Shown here piece by piece: positions 17,286 to 26,418 of a DNA stretch of 49,101 nucleotides. The DNA is from Shewanella sp. UCD-KL21 (GTDB lineage Bacteria; Pseudomonadota; Gammaproteobacteria; Enterobacterales; Shewanellaceae), in the NCBI RefSeq assembly GCF_001957135.1, contig NZ_MPHK01000027.1, positions 1 through 49,101 of the forward strand, given 5' to 3'. Position numbers and translations under genes: made by a program. Numbering within the stretch: position 1 is the stretch's first letter; every line of letters starts with the position of its first letter. The notes under the pieces were generated by a model. The model was not told where the DNA came from, searched no databases, and worked only from the letters and a program-made list of their open reading frames with translations.

Positions 17286-20200
17286 ATGTTTGGAGTGTTA
17301 AAGCAGCTTGTATTGTTAATCACTTGCGCCTGTGTCACTGTTTTTTTTACGCCTCAAAGCTATGGCGAACAATTTCAATTAGAAACCCTGACCATCAGTG
17401 ACGGCTTGCCCTCGTCGAGTGTTACGACCCTTTATCAGCAACAAAATGGCTTTATCTGGTTTGGTACTGATGCTGGTGCCAGTCGCTATGATGGAGTTAA
17501 CTTCACCAATTTCCAATTCTCTTTAAATGATAAGCACCATATATCAAACAATTTCATCACTCGCATCCATGAGGACAAAAATGGTGATATATGGATAGGA
17601 ACCGAAGATGGTTTAAATCAGTTAACCACAGATAATCAAATTATTATTCATGATATGAAATCATCAAATAATGGCTTAGGTTCCAGTTGGATAATAGATA
17701 TATTTGAAGATGATAATAACGACCTATGGTTTGGCACCGGCTCTGGTGTCAGTCACTATAATATAGACACTCAAACCTTTACCCCCTACTTCCTCTATGA
17801 AGTTGAAACGGATAAAGCATATGAGACTTCTATCGCAGGCTTTTTTTACGATAGTAACCATAACATTTGGGTGGCTTCAGACTTTGGCTTGGCCAAGGTA
17901 AATCAGCTTAAGCAGAAACTGGAATTAGTCAATTTTAACGCTAAGCGCACCCAAGAGATCTTTGATGGAAGCTTATCGACCGTGTTTCAGGCTGAAGATG
18001 GCCTTGTTTGGATTGGCACTTATCAAACAGGCTTAATCAAGTTTAATCCTGAAACCATGGAGACAGAGGTATTTCTGCATCAAGAGGATAATCCCTCCTC
18101 CCAGCAGCTCGCTTCAAATGAAATTTTTAATATTACCGCAGAAGATAACAATACCCTGTGGATTGCCCACGATCATGGTGCCAGCAGACTACAGCTCGAC
18201 ACCATGACATTTCGTCACCTTAAACATCAAGATTATAATGAGCATTCACTTGCTGATGATTACGTACAAGAAATTTTAATCGATACCTCCGGCGGTATTT
18301 GGTTCGGCACTGACAATGGTGCATCGCGCTACTCAAGCTTTAAACAAGGCATTCGATTATATCGCCCTCACCCTTTTAAACCCGAGTTATCAGGTAATTT
18401 GGTTTATTGGTTTGATACTGATAAGCAAAAAAATGTATGGATAGCCACTGATAAAGGTGTCGATAAGGTTAACACTGGCACAGAAGCAATGACCTTAGCA
18501 CCAATAAAAAATGCGCTTATCAAAGAACCCTATAGCGCTATGATGGATGACCAAAACAAGTTATGGATTGCAGGCCCCAATGGCTTATCACTGTATGATA
18601 GTAATAATGACACCTTAAGGCATTTTAGTAATAGCCCGAATAACCCTTATGACTTCCCCTCTAGTGAGTTTTATCTCGCGGTACCTGACAATAAAGGCAA
18701 TGTATGGATAAGCGGCTATTTAGACGTAGGTTTGATCTTATTCAACCCCGACAAAGGCATTTTAAAACGCTATTTCGAGCACTACGATAATGCATATCGC
18801 TCTGGAGGTAACTTTGCCTTCGACAAAAAAATCATTCATAACGGCGAATTATGGATGGCATCAACTAATGCGATTTATCGGATCAACCCTGAAACTGATG
18901 AAGTGAAACATTTGCCTTTAGGCAATGAGGTTGAAAATATTCGCACGGTCAAAATTTACCAAGACGAAGATAATATTATTTGGGTTGCCACTCAAGGTTT
19001 AGGCTTAGCAAGAATTGAGATTGGCGAGAAGTGGAGTGATGAACTAAACATCCAGTACTTCACCAAAGAGCATGGATTTACCAGCAATACCCTCAAGGGC
19101 GTGGTGGGTGATGGTAAAGGAAATTTATGGATCACCTCGCAAGCTAAATTTGCGCACATGGACACAAAAACCAATAAAATAACCCAATACCCCAGTGCCA
19201 TCACCCAAAAAGACAGTTCATTTTCAGATGGTGCAATAGCAATTAGAAACAATGAGTTATTTCTTGGTACAAATCATGGAGCCTTTAAAATTGACACTGA
19301 CAAGCTAACAAGAAATCAGTTTCAGCCTCAAGTGCATATTACTTCGGCACTTGTTGCCAACCAAGAATATATTGGCCCTAATAGTAATAATCAGCTCGCT
19401 AAGTTAAACCTAGATTATCAACGAAATATGGTCCAGTTTACCTTTGCCTCATTAGACTTCAGCGCTCCCACTAAAAACCAGTATCGCTATATGCTGCAAG
19501 GTTTTGATAAAGAGTGGACCTATGTCGGCAACACCAACACTGCCACATATACTAACCTCAATGCCGGTGAATATGACTTCATCGTACAAGGGAGTAATAG
19601 TGACGGCCTATGGAGCCCTCACCAAGCCACATTTACTTTTAAAATTAATCAAGCTTGGTGGCATTACGCCATTATTAGCCTGCTAATAATATGTGCCTTA
19701 TTACTGTTTTTATACCTATTAACTCGCCATCAAAAAATTACTGAACTTAGAAAAAGAGCGAACTATGATGCGTTAACGGGGTTATCGAATCGCTTCCAAT
19801 TTAATAGCAAACTTGAGGCGTCAATTAGCATCAAAAATACTCACGCTGCCATAGTATTTATCGATCTTGATTACTTTAAAGAAGTGAATGACACCATGGG
19901 CCATGACATTGGTGATGAGCTTATTATTCAGGTCAGTCAGCGTTTAAAAGCCAATATAAAAAGCGATGACTTATTAGCTCGCTTAGGTGGCGATGAATTT
20001 GCCATTATCATTCGAAATCCAGGTGAGTTGGCTCAGTTAGTGACTATTGTTGAACGGATAAGAGCAACCATTAATTGCGGTTACCAGGTACAACAGCATT
20101 GGATCAGTACTTCAGCGAGTATTGGGGTCGCCTGTTACCCTGAAGATGGCCAAGATGCTAAGACCTTGCTAAAGCACGCCGACACGGCAATGTATGCAGC

Positions 20201-21068
20201 CAAGCATGCAGGCCGTAATAGTGCATACTTTTTTAATGAGGCGCTCTCCACCGCCCTGCAAGAAAAAATCACTATCAAGCAGCAACTGCAACTGGCATTA
20301 GAGAATGATGAATTTGAGTTATTCTATCAACCTAAAGTGTCTCTAGTCAGTGGTGAGATCAGTTCCTTTGAAGCATTACTGCGTTGGTTTCACCCTAAAG
20401 AAGGCATGATCCCGCCTAATCGCTTTATTCCAGAAGCTGAAAGTAACGGTCAAATTATTGAGATCGGCTACTGGGTATTAAGACAGGCCTGCATAACCGG
20501 CAATCAATGGCATCAGCAAGGGCTATTAAGTGGCAATATTTCAGTCAATATTTCGCCGATACAACTGTCACAACCGGATATTTGCCAGCAAATTGAAGCG
20601 ATTTTAGTTGAAACAGGCTTTCCTGCCGAGAAGTTAGAGCTGGAGATTACCGAATCATTATTAATTGAAAACGTGGAAGTCGCTGAAAAAGTACTAAATC
20701 AGCTGCATCAACTGCATATCAGGATCAGTTTAGATGACTTTGGCAAAGGCTATTCTTCATTGAATTACCTGACCCATTTCCCGCTAGATACCTTAAAAAT
20801 TGATAAAGGTTTCATCGACAATTTCTTAGATAATAAAGCGGCTAGCAGTGTGCTTAAAAACATTATCAACCTAGGTAATGACCTAAATATGCAAATTGTT
20901 GCCGAAGGGATTGAAACCGAGCTGCAATTATTAAAGTTAATTCAGTATCAATGTCATGTCGGTCAAGGTTATATCTTCAGCCCTGCGGTCAACGCCGATA
21001 GCGCTTACCAAATGCTAACTGGTGAAACACAATTACTGCCACTGTCTATGCAGCAAAAGGTGAGCTAA
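17286..21068 (+). CDS. Double beta-propeller sensor with Y_Y_Y, GGDEF and EAL domains
   Basis: This 1260-aa protein has a signal peptide, then fourteen blade repeats of the form (I/L/V)W(I/F/V)(G/A)(T/S) from about residue 45 to 690, such as GFIWFGTDAGASRY and GGIWFGTDNGASRY. That count fits two seven-bladed two-component-regulator propellers. A Y_Y_Y domain (about 720-785, NQYRYMLQGFDKEWTYVG) and one transmembrane helix (about 792-814) follow. The cytoplasmic GGDEF motif is intact at 901-905. The upstream inhibitory RxxD position reads KSDD, so product inhibition is probably lost. The EAL domain is intact by motif: EALLRW (1029-1034), ITESLL, DDFGKGYSS, EGIET. It likely makes and/or degrades cyclic di-GMP in response to a periplasmic ligand, possibly a polysaccharide. 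Confidence 0.92.
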   Translation: MFGVLKQLVLLITCACVTVFFTPQSYGEQFQLETLTISDGLPSSSVTTLYQQQNGFIWFGTDAGASRYDGVNFTNFQFSLNDKHHISNNFITRIHEDKNGDIWIGTEDGLNQLTTDNQIIIHDMKSSNNGLGSSWIIDIFEDDNNDLWFGTGSGVSHYNIDTQTFTPYFLYEVETDKAYETSIAGFFYDSNHNIWVASDFGLAKVNQLKQKLELVNFNAKRTQEIFDGSLSTVFQAEDGLVWIGTYQTGLIKFNPETMETEVFLHQEDNPSSQQLASNEIFNITAEDNNTLWIAHDHGASRLQLDTMTFRHLKHQDYNEHSLADDYVQEILIDTSGGIWFGTDNGASRYSSFKQGIRLYRPHPFKPELSGNLVYWFDTDKQKNVWIATDKGVDKVNTGTEAMTLAPIKNALIKEPYSAMMDDQNKLWIAGPNGLSLYDSNNDTLRHFSNSPNNPYDFPSSEFYLAVPDNKGNVWISGYLDVGLILFNPDKGILKRYFEHYDNAYRSGGNFAFDKKIIHNGELWMASTNAIYRINPETDEVKHLPLGNEVENIRTVKIYQDEDNIIWVATQGLGLARIEIGEKWSDELNIQYFTKEHGFTSNTLKGVVGDGKGNLWITSQAKFAHMDTKTNKITQYPSAITQKDSSFSDGAIAIRNNELFLGTNHGAFKIDTDKLTRNQFQPQVHITSALVANQEYIGPNSNNQLAKLNLDYQRNMVQFTFASLDFSAPTKNQYRYMLQGFDKEWTYVGNTNTATYTNLNAGEYDFIVQGSNSDGLWSPHQATFTFKINQAWWHYAIISLLIICALLLFLYLLTRHQKITELRKRANYDALTGLSNRFQFNSKLEASISIKNTHAAIVFIDLDYFKEVNDTMGHDIGDELIIQVSQRLKANIKSDDLLARLGGDEFAIIIRNPGELAQLVTIVERIRATINCGYQVQQHWISTSASIGVACYPEDGQDAKTLLKHADTAMYAAKHAGRNSAYFFNEALSTALQEKITIKQQLQLALENDEFELFYQPKVSLVSGEISSFEALLRWFHPKEGMIPPNRFIPEAESNGQIIEIGYWVLRQACITGNQWHQQGLLSGNISVNISPIQLSQPDICQQIEAILVETGFPAEKLELEITESLLIENVEVAEKVLNQLHQLHIRISLDDFGKGYSSLNYLTHFPLDTLKIDKGFIDNFLDNKAASSVLKNIINLGNDLNMQIVAEGIETELQLLKLIQYQCHVGQGYIFSPAVNADSAYQMLTGETQLLPLSMQQKVS

Positions 21069-21071
21069 AAA

Positions 21072-21100
21072 TTAAGCATCGGTTCGGCTATGGTGCTTAA
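21072..21100. other. Hairpin after the sensor gene
   Basis: TTAAGCATC (21072-21080) pairs with GGTGCTTAA (21092-21100), including one G-T pair. On the minus strand it is followed by TTTTTAG, so it is terminator-like only leftward. It may end antisense transcription coming from the GGDEF-EAL gene at 21698-23191. Confidence 0.35.
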
Positions 21101-21247
21101 AACCATTCACAATGTAATATCATTGCAGGTCTGAGCAGTATGTAACTGAGGTATATCAACTGAAATAGTCTGTTTAAAATGGTTTAAATAGGTGACAATA
21201 ACCATAGGTTTTACCTTAATACCCAAATTAGCCTAACTGAGTAGCGA

Positions 21248-21682
21248 ATGAGCACAAAAACAATAGCATATAGCCCAAGGTTTCACTTTCCGGTGCAAAT
21301 CTATTATGAAGACACCGACTTTTCAGGGGTTGTGTATCATCCTAACTTTTTAAAGTATTTCGAAAGAGCCAGAGAGCATGTGATTGGCGCCGATGTGCTA
21401 AATAGCTTATGGCAGCAACAACAATTGGGGTTTGCAGTGTATCGCACCGATATGCTCTGTCATGATGGGGTTGAATTTGCAGATATTATTGACGTTCGCA
21501 CTCGATATTATTTTGAAAGTAAATATCGCACTGTGTGGCAACAGGAAATTTGGCGACCTAATGCTAACAAGCCAGCTGTGACAGCGACCATAGAAATGGT
21601 TTGCATGAATCAACAACGACAAATGGCGCCGATGCCAGTTGAGCTGATCGCACAGCTACAATCACAATTTGCTCAAGATTAG
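21248..21682 (+). CDS. YbgC/FadM-family acyl-CoA thioesterase
   Basis: This 144-aa hot-dog-fold protein carries the family motif FPVQIYYEDTDFSGVVYHPN followed by FLKYFERAREH. The Asp of EDTD is the catalytic acid in YbgC and 4-hydroxybenzoyl-CoA thioesterases. It probably hydrolyses short- or medium-chain acyl-CoA in the cytoplasm. It is not next to the tol-pal genes where ybgC usually lies, so I give no symbol. It converges with the next gene, with 15 bp between the stops and no terminator in the gap. Confidence 0.88.
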   Translation: MSTKTIAYSPRFHFPVQIYYEDTDFSGVVYHPNFLKYFERAREHVIGADVLNSLWQQQQLGFAVYRTDMLCHDGVEFADIIDVRTRYYFESKYRTVWQQEIWRPNANKPAVTATIEMVCMNQQRQMAPMPVELIAQLQSQFAQD

Positions 21683-21697
21683 CTATTGAGCAAGAAG

Positions 21698-23191
21698 TTA
21701 ACTCGCGCTAACCGGATAAGTTAACTGAGTTAAACATTGTTCTAACTCACTAGGCCGAAGGGGTTTACTAAAATAATCCCCTTGGATGGTGTTGGCGCCA
21801 AATCCAATCAAGGTATCAAATACCGCCTTGGTTTCTACGCCTTCAACCGTGACATTAAACCCTAAGCTACTGGCTAAATCGATGCTGGTTTTGACAATTT
21901 TGTTAGCCTGTAAATCACAATTAAAATCTTCCAAAAACGCTTTATCAATCTTTACCTCATCCACGGGAAGATGGCGCAAGTAAGCAAGAGAAGAGTGGCC
22001 AGTGCCAAAATCATCAATGGCGATGGAGACCCCGATGTCCCTAAGGGCATTTAGCGTTTCAATGGTGCTGTTCAAGTCAATCATCAAGGCGCTTTCAGTA
22101 ATTTCTATAGTCAAGTTTTGCGCTGGCACTTTATATTGCAGCAACTTACTGCTTATGATGAGCGGAAGCTGTTTATTCTCTAAATCTTTGGTGGACAAAT
22201 TCACTGCCACGTTGATATTTAAGCCTTTGTTAATCCATTTAACCTGTTGCTTTAACACTTCATCCAGCGCCCAATTGCTAACTAAATCGATAATGCCAGT
22301 ATGCTCAGCTAATGGAATAAACTCCGAAGGAGAAATGTCACCTAGACCAGCATGTTTCCAACGAATAAGCGCTTCAACTTGATGACAAGCACCTGAGTTC
22401 ATGTCCAATTTTGGTTGGTATACCATGTACAATTGATGCTGCTTTAAACCTTTAGGTAAGCTATTGATAATTAATAGCTCACGATACTGGGCTTTATCAT
22501 CATCTTGATTATAAAAAGCAACAGAGCCACTGCTGCGCTTAGCTTTTTTAAGGGCTAAATCCAACCTTCTTAGCATTAAACTGACATCAGCATGGTGCTT
22601 ATTTAACTCCAATACCCCCAGTTGAACTTTAATACTGATTGGCGTTTGTTCAATTTCAAATGAGCCTTGTAAGTGCTGCTTCATATCCTGTAAATCTTGG
22701 CTCAATAATGAATGAGGATAAAAAAGCAAAAACTCATTACCATTCATTCTCGATACAAAAGCAGGAGGCTTAGTTAAGCCTTTAATCCGCACCGTAAATG
22801 CTTGTAATAATTGATCGCCAAAGACAAAGCCAAATAAATCATTCACAAACCTAAACTGCTGAATATCAACCAAAATCAACATACCTTCGGTCGCTGGCAT
22901 TTTGGCAAACATCTTGCGTTTAAAACCCACTCGATTGGACAGTCCTGTCAGTTTGTCACGATCAAGATTAATAGGATTATTTTTGTGTAGTTGATTTAGA
23001 TTGCGAATAAGAGGTTTAAAAGCCCGAGGAGTATGTTTGAAACTTAACGGTAGCTTATTGGTACTATTGACATCAAGGGTTTGAGTTAACTCACTAATAA
23101 AGCGCCCTTGCTGAAAAAAGCCGCCCAGTAAAATACCGAGCAGCAAAATTAAGCCAATAAACACAATAATCATAATTTCAACAGTTAACAC
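21698..23191 (-). CDS. EAL-domain phosphodiesterase with degenerate GGDEF domain
   Basis: This 497-aa protein has one N-terminal transmembrane helix (MLTVEIMIIVFIGLILLLGI) and a short linker. Its diguanylate-cyclase-like domain begins at DRDKLTGLSNRVGF, and the active-site motif reads NGNEF (150-154) instead of GGDEF, so cyclase activity is unlikely. The C-terminal EAL domain keeps EALIRW (273-278), the asparagine of NLST, ITESAL, DDFGTGHSS, KIDKAF and EGVET, so cyclic-di-GMP hydrolysis is expected. The degenerate domain may act as a GTP-binding regulator. It lies convergent to the thioesterase and 82 bp downstream of the HDOD gene on the same strand, possibly as an operon. Confidence 0.9.
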   Translation of the reverse strand: MLTVEIMIIVFIGLILLLGILLGGFFQQGRFISELTQTLDVNSTNKLPLSFKHTPRAFKPLIRNLNQLHKNNPINLDRDKLTGLSNRVGFKRKMFAKMPATEGMLILVDIQQFRFVNDLFGFVFGDQLLQAFTVRIKGLTKPPAFVSRMNGNEFLLFYPHSLLSQDLQDMKQHLQGSFEIEQTPISIKVQLGVLELNKHHADVSLMLRRLDLALKKAKRSSGSVAFYNQDDDKAQYRELLIINSLPKGLKQHQLYMVYQPKLDMNSGACHQVEALIRWKHAGLGDISPSEFIPLAEHTGIIDLVSNWALDEVLKQQVKWINKGLNINVAVNLSTKDLENKQLPLIISSKLLQYKVPAQNLTIEITESALMIDLNSTIETLNALRDIGVSIAIDDFGTGHSSLAYLRHLPVDEVKIDKAFLEDFNCDLQANKIVKTSIDLASSLGFNVTVEGVETKAVFDTLIGFGANTIQGDYFSKPLRPSELEQCLTQLTYPVSAS

Positions 23192-23273
23192 AACCGAGTG
23201 CCTCTATTTTCTTGCTTTATTAGCGTTAGCCTTATTAACGTTAACTCAATAGCCATCAGGCTTGAATTAATGC

Positions 23274-24119
23274 TTATTGATAGCTCTGTTTTATCGAGTG
23301 ATAAACATCTAAAAACTCATCACTCTCTAAATCTTCAGGAGTAACCGGTAAGCCTCTTGTGGCAAATAATGCCAACCGCAGCTCAAGCTCGGGACCTGCT
23401 CTTAACTCACCTGAGTAATAGGCCGCTGAGCGAATAAAGTCCAAATACGTGACCTGCTCAGAGAGGTAATGCAGATCAGCCCAGCGCTCAACCACTTCCA
23501 TCAGTTCTGGGGCAAAATCCCAAGTCTTTAAAATCGCCCGCCCTATAGGCCCTTGCATTTTACGCACAAGACCGCGTAATTGCTCAATACTGGTAAAGGT
23601 ATCCGGCCTTGTTTCAGCTTCTGATAACACCGGCAGCGCGCCAATGTTATGTACTAAACCCGCTAAGGTTAATGTTTCAGCGTCTAGTTTTTTATTCGGA
23701 TTACGCTTGTTATAAATGGCAAGTAATGCCCCTGCTGCTGCAGTCACTTCAATGGAGGTTTGCCACACTTCGTCCATCACCTCCCACACCATCTCATTGG
23801 TAGAGATAAACAATTGCTCTAAGGCAACGGAGGTAACAATGGTTTTAATCTGCACTAAGCCAATACGATTGACCGCGGCACTGATGTTTTCAGCCTTGTT
23901 ACCACGGCTATATAATGCACTATTTGCCACCTTAATGATGCGCGCCGAAATCGCCGCATCTTGGCCAATAATATCACCCACCTGCTTTAAGCTGCTATTA
24001 GGGTTCGATACCACCTCTTGCACTCTCATGGCCACTTCTGGGAGCGTTGGCAGTACCAATGCATCATCTTTAAGCTTTTTCAGTAAACCCACTAGGAGTT
24101 GGTGTTCAGTCGTCATCAA
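23274..24119 (-). CDS. HDOD-domain protein
   Basis: This 281-aa protein has one HDOD domain over about residues 10-215, an HD-like fold found in bacterial signalling proteins. Typical segments are LPTLPEVAMRVQEVVSNPNS, IIGQDAAISARIIKVANSAL and LTLAGLVHNIGALPVL. The HD metal pair of active phosphohydrolases is not preserved (HN instead of HD), as is usual for the family. No output domain is attached. It is divergent from trhP and upstream of the EAL protein on the same strand, which suggests a role in the same signalling network. Confidence 0.85.
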   Translation of the reverse strand: MMTTEHQLLVGLLKKLKDDALVLPTLPEVAMRVQEVVSNPNSSLKQVGDIIGQDAAISARIIKVANSALYSRGNKAENISAAVNRIGLVQIKTIVTSVALEQLFISTNEMVWEVMDEVWQTSIEVTAAAGALLAIYNKRNPNKKLDAETLTLAGLVHNIGALPVLSEAETRPDTFTSIEQLRGLVRKMQGPIGRAILKTWDFAPELMEVVERWADLHYLSEQVTYLDFIRSAAYYSGELRAGPELELRLALFATRGLPVTPEDLESDEFLDVYHSIKQSYQ

Positions 24120-24342
24120 TTCAGCCCGTTGTATTATTATTATCGCCTTGTGAACAATTGTATCAGTTATGTGGCTTATTTGAATAAAGAAAAAGAACGA
24201 CTATGGGGATTTTATTCCATTAAAGATGAGCAAATTTGACTGTAACCACAATCACAGAGGAAATATTTGCATTCAACAGCCATACTTCAGTAAAATGCCG
24301 CCCCCGCGCTGTGTGCGAGTTTTCATCAAATTGAGAGTTATT

Positions 24343-25731
24343 ATGTTTAAACCAGAGCTATTGTCTCCAGCTGGAACCCTTAAAAATATGCGCTACGCAT
24401 TTGCCTACGGTGCAGATGCTGTATATGCCGGTCAGCCTCGTTATAGCCTTCGAGTTCGTAATAATGACTTCAAAATGGAAAACCTCGCCATGGGGATCCA
24501 AGAAGCCCATTCGCTCAATAAAAAATTATATGTGGTCAGCAACATTGCCCCCCACAATGCCAAGCTAAAAACTTACATCCGTGATATGGAACCTGTTGTG
24601 GCGATGAAACCTGACGCCATTATCATGTCAGATCCTGGCCTTATCATGATGGTACGTGAAGCCTTTCCAGATCAAGTGGTGCATTTGTCTGTACAAGCCA
24701 ACGCCATTAACTGGGCTTCGGTAAAGTTTTGGCAGCAACAAGGCATTAAACGAGTTATTTTATCTCGTGAATTATCGTTAGATGAAATTGAAGAAATTCG
24801 TCAGCAATGCCCTGATATTGAATTAGAAGTGTTTGTCCATGGCGCATTATGTATGGCTTACTCAGGCCGTTGCTTACTCTCTGGTTACATCAATAAGCGC
24901 GACCCTAACCAAGGCACTTGCACCAATGCTTGTCGTTGGAAGTACGATGTTCATGAAGCCAAGCAAACTGAAACCGGTGACATTATTGCAGTAAACCCAC
25001 AAGGGCTTGTTGACCAGCATGGTGTGCAGTTAGAAACCCCGCCAACATTGGGCGCCGGTCAGCCATCAAGTGAAGTCGTGTTATTACAAGAACCCGGCCG
25101 CCCGGGTGAATATATGCCAGCTTATGAAGATGAGCATGGCACTTATATTATGAATTCAAAAGATTTACGTGCCATTCAACACGTTGAGCGTTTAACTAAA
25201 ATGGGTGTCGACTCATTAAAAATTGAAGGCCGTACAAAATCTTTTTATTACGTAGCGAGAACCGCGCAGTTGTATCGTCAAGCCATTGAAGATGCCGTAG
25301 CAGGTAAAGATTTTGACCGCACCCTAATGCACAACCTTGAAGGTTTGGCGCATCGTGGTTATACCGAAGGCTTTTTACGTCGCCACGTTCATGACGAATA
25401 TCAGAACTATGATTACGGCTACTCAATCAGTGATACCCAGCAATTTGTTGGTGAATTTACCGGTAAACGCAATGATGCCGGCGCGGCTGAAATCGACGTT
25501 AAGAACAAATTCTCTGTCGGTGACAGTGTTGAGTTAATGACCCCACAAGGCAATATCACCTTAACGATCTCAGAATTAGTTAATCGCAAAGGTGAGTCAG
25601 TAGAAGCCGGGCTAGGTTCAGGACACTTTGTGTTTTTAGCAGTGCCTGCAGAAGTCGAGCTGGATAAAGCGATTTTAATGCGCAATCTGCCTCAAGGGCA
25701 AGATAGCCGTAATCCACATCAAGCAATTTAA
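24343..25731 (+). CDS. trhP: tRNA 5-hydroxyuridine synthase TrhP (YegQ, U32 family)
   Basis: This 462-aa U32-family protein is annotated as a peptidase in older records but known in E. coli as TrhP, which makes 5-hydroxyuridine at position 34 of tRNAs. The N-terminus FKPELLSPAGTLKNMRYAFA, then GADAVYAGQPRYSLR, and the U32 signature VFVHGALCMAYSGRCLLSGY are diagnostic. Conserved cysteines in that segment and in TCTNACRW fit an iron-sulphur site. I start it at the ATG at 24343 (LRVIM then FKPELL). The frame is open for 39 more codons upstream without family similarity. It is divergent from the HDOD gene and alone on its strand. Confidence 0.92.
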   Translation: MFKPELLSPAGTLKNMRYAFAYGADAVYAGQPRYSLRVRNNDFKMENLAMGIQEAHSLNKKLYVVSNIAPHNAKLKTYIRDMEPVVAMKPDAIIMSDPGLIMMVREAFPDQVVHLSVQANAINWASVKFWQQQGIKRVILSRELSLDEIEEIRQQCPDIELEVFVHGALCMAYSGRCLLSGYINKRDPNQGTCTNACRWKYDVHEAKQTETGDIIAVNPQGLVDQHGVQLETPPTLGAGQPSSEVVLLQEPGRPGEYMPAYEDEHGTYIMNSKDLRAIQHVERLTKMGVDSLKIEGRTKSFYYVARTAQLYRQAIEDAVAGKDFDRTLMHNLEGLAHRGYTEGFLRRHVHDEYQNYDYGYSISDTQQFVGEFTGKRNDAGAAEIDVKNKFSVGDSVELMTPQGNITLTISELVNRKGESVEAGLGSGHFVFLAVPAEVELDKAILMRNLPQGQDSRNPHQAI

Positions 25732-25888
25732 GCCCGTTAGCTAGACCTGCTGCATAAGTCTGTGTAACTGGGGTTATCCATTTTCAGCTGTTGCAGTTAT
25801 TGCCTTTTAGGCCATAACTGTGACTGTTGTGAAAATGTTTACCCACCAATGCAATACAAGCCAGCTCTTTCGCTCAAACTTTATATTT

Positions 25889-25976
25889 CACTCAACTTCT
25901 ACTTTTCAATCAACTTCTACCTTATCAATCAACTTCACTCAGCTTCAATCAACTTCAATCACCCACTCAACTCTGT
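25889..25976. repeat. Degenerate short tandem repeat (TCAACTTC)
   Basis: The octamer TCAACTTC, often extended to AATCAACTTC, recurs four to five times at irregular 10-20 bp spacing, with related forms (CAGCTTCAATC, CACTCAACTC) between. It is non-coding and has no obvious hairpin. Confidence 0.6.
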
Positions 25977-26261
25977 CGCCTACTCAAGATCCAGCCTACT
26001 GCATATAAAAACTCATGAGCTATCATTTAGTCAGATATCACCTATCATTTATTATCGGCGAAGCTTGATCACAGTTTGAAGGGTTAGATCCTTCAAATAT
26101 GAGTTCCTCTAATCTATGCTATTAATTAATATCAGTAATAAGTATTACAGCGGCAAACGTTTATCAATAACACAATATTAGTAACAAACTCAGAGCGATA
26201 CGACTAACCACCGCAAGCAAAGCCGTTAACCTAAGCCCAGAGATATTTATAATTTACCCCC

Positions 26262-26307
26262 CCAAAAAAAAGCACACTTACACAACAAAAGTATCAAAGT
26301 GTGCTTT
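26262..26307 (-). terminator. Orphan leftward terminator
   Basis: On the minus strand, AAAGCACACTT (complement of 26297-26307) and AAGTGTGCTTT (complement of 26269-26279) form a perfect 11-bp stem with a 17-base loop. T residues and then G residues follow. No minus-strand gene precedes it; anything ending here would have to start within or upstream of the amidohydrolase gene, antisense to it. Confidence 0.6.
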
Positions 26308-26418
26308 ACATTAAACAAATTTAGAGCAAAGCTGTTTAAAGTTGCTTTTACGGTGCTTGCCGTTTCACCTGTTGCCAGTTTTTACTATTTTTATTGCATG
26401 AATAAATGAGGATAAAAA

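Larger units (their letters stand above)
25732..26418. other. Long intergenic region trhP to amidohydrolase
   Basis: No gene is supported in these 687 bp. It holds an imperfect hairpin (25794-25820, CAGTTATTGCC / GGCCATAACTG), a degenerate short-repeat tract (25889-25976), a small hairpin TTTGAAGG / CCTTCAAA (26075-26097), and a leftward-facing terminator (26262-26307). Two overlapping frames near 25820-26079 are low-complexity products of the repeat tract. Confidence 0.4.

Noticed and set aside
25820..26079. Two overlapping 62- and 76-codon frames rich in Ser, Thr and Asn
   Set aside because: They are translations of the TCAACTTC repeat tract in two frames, with no ribosome binding site.
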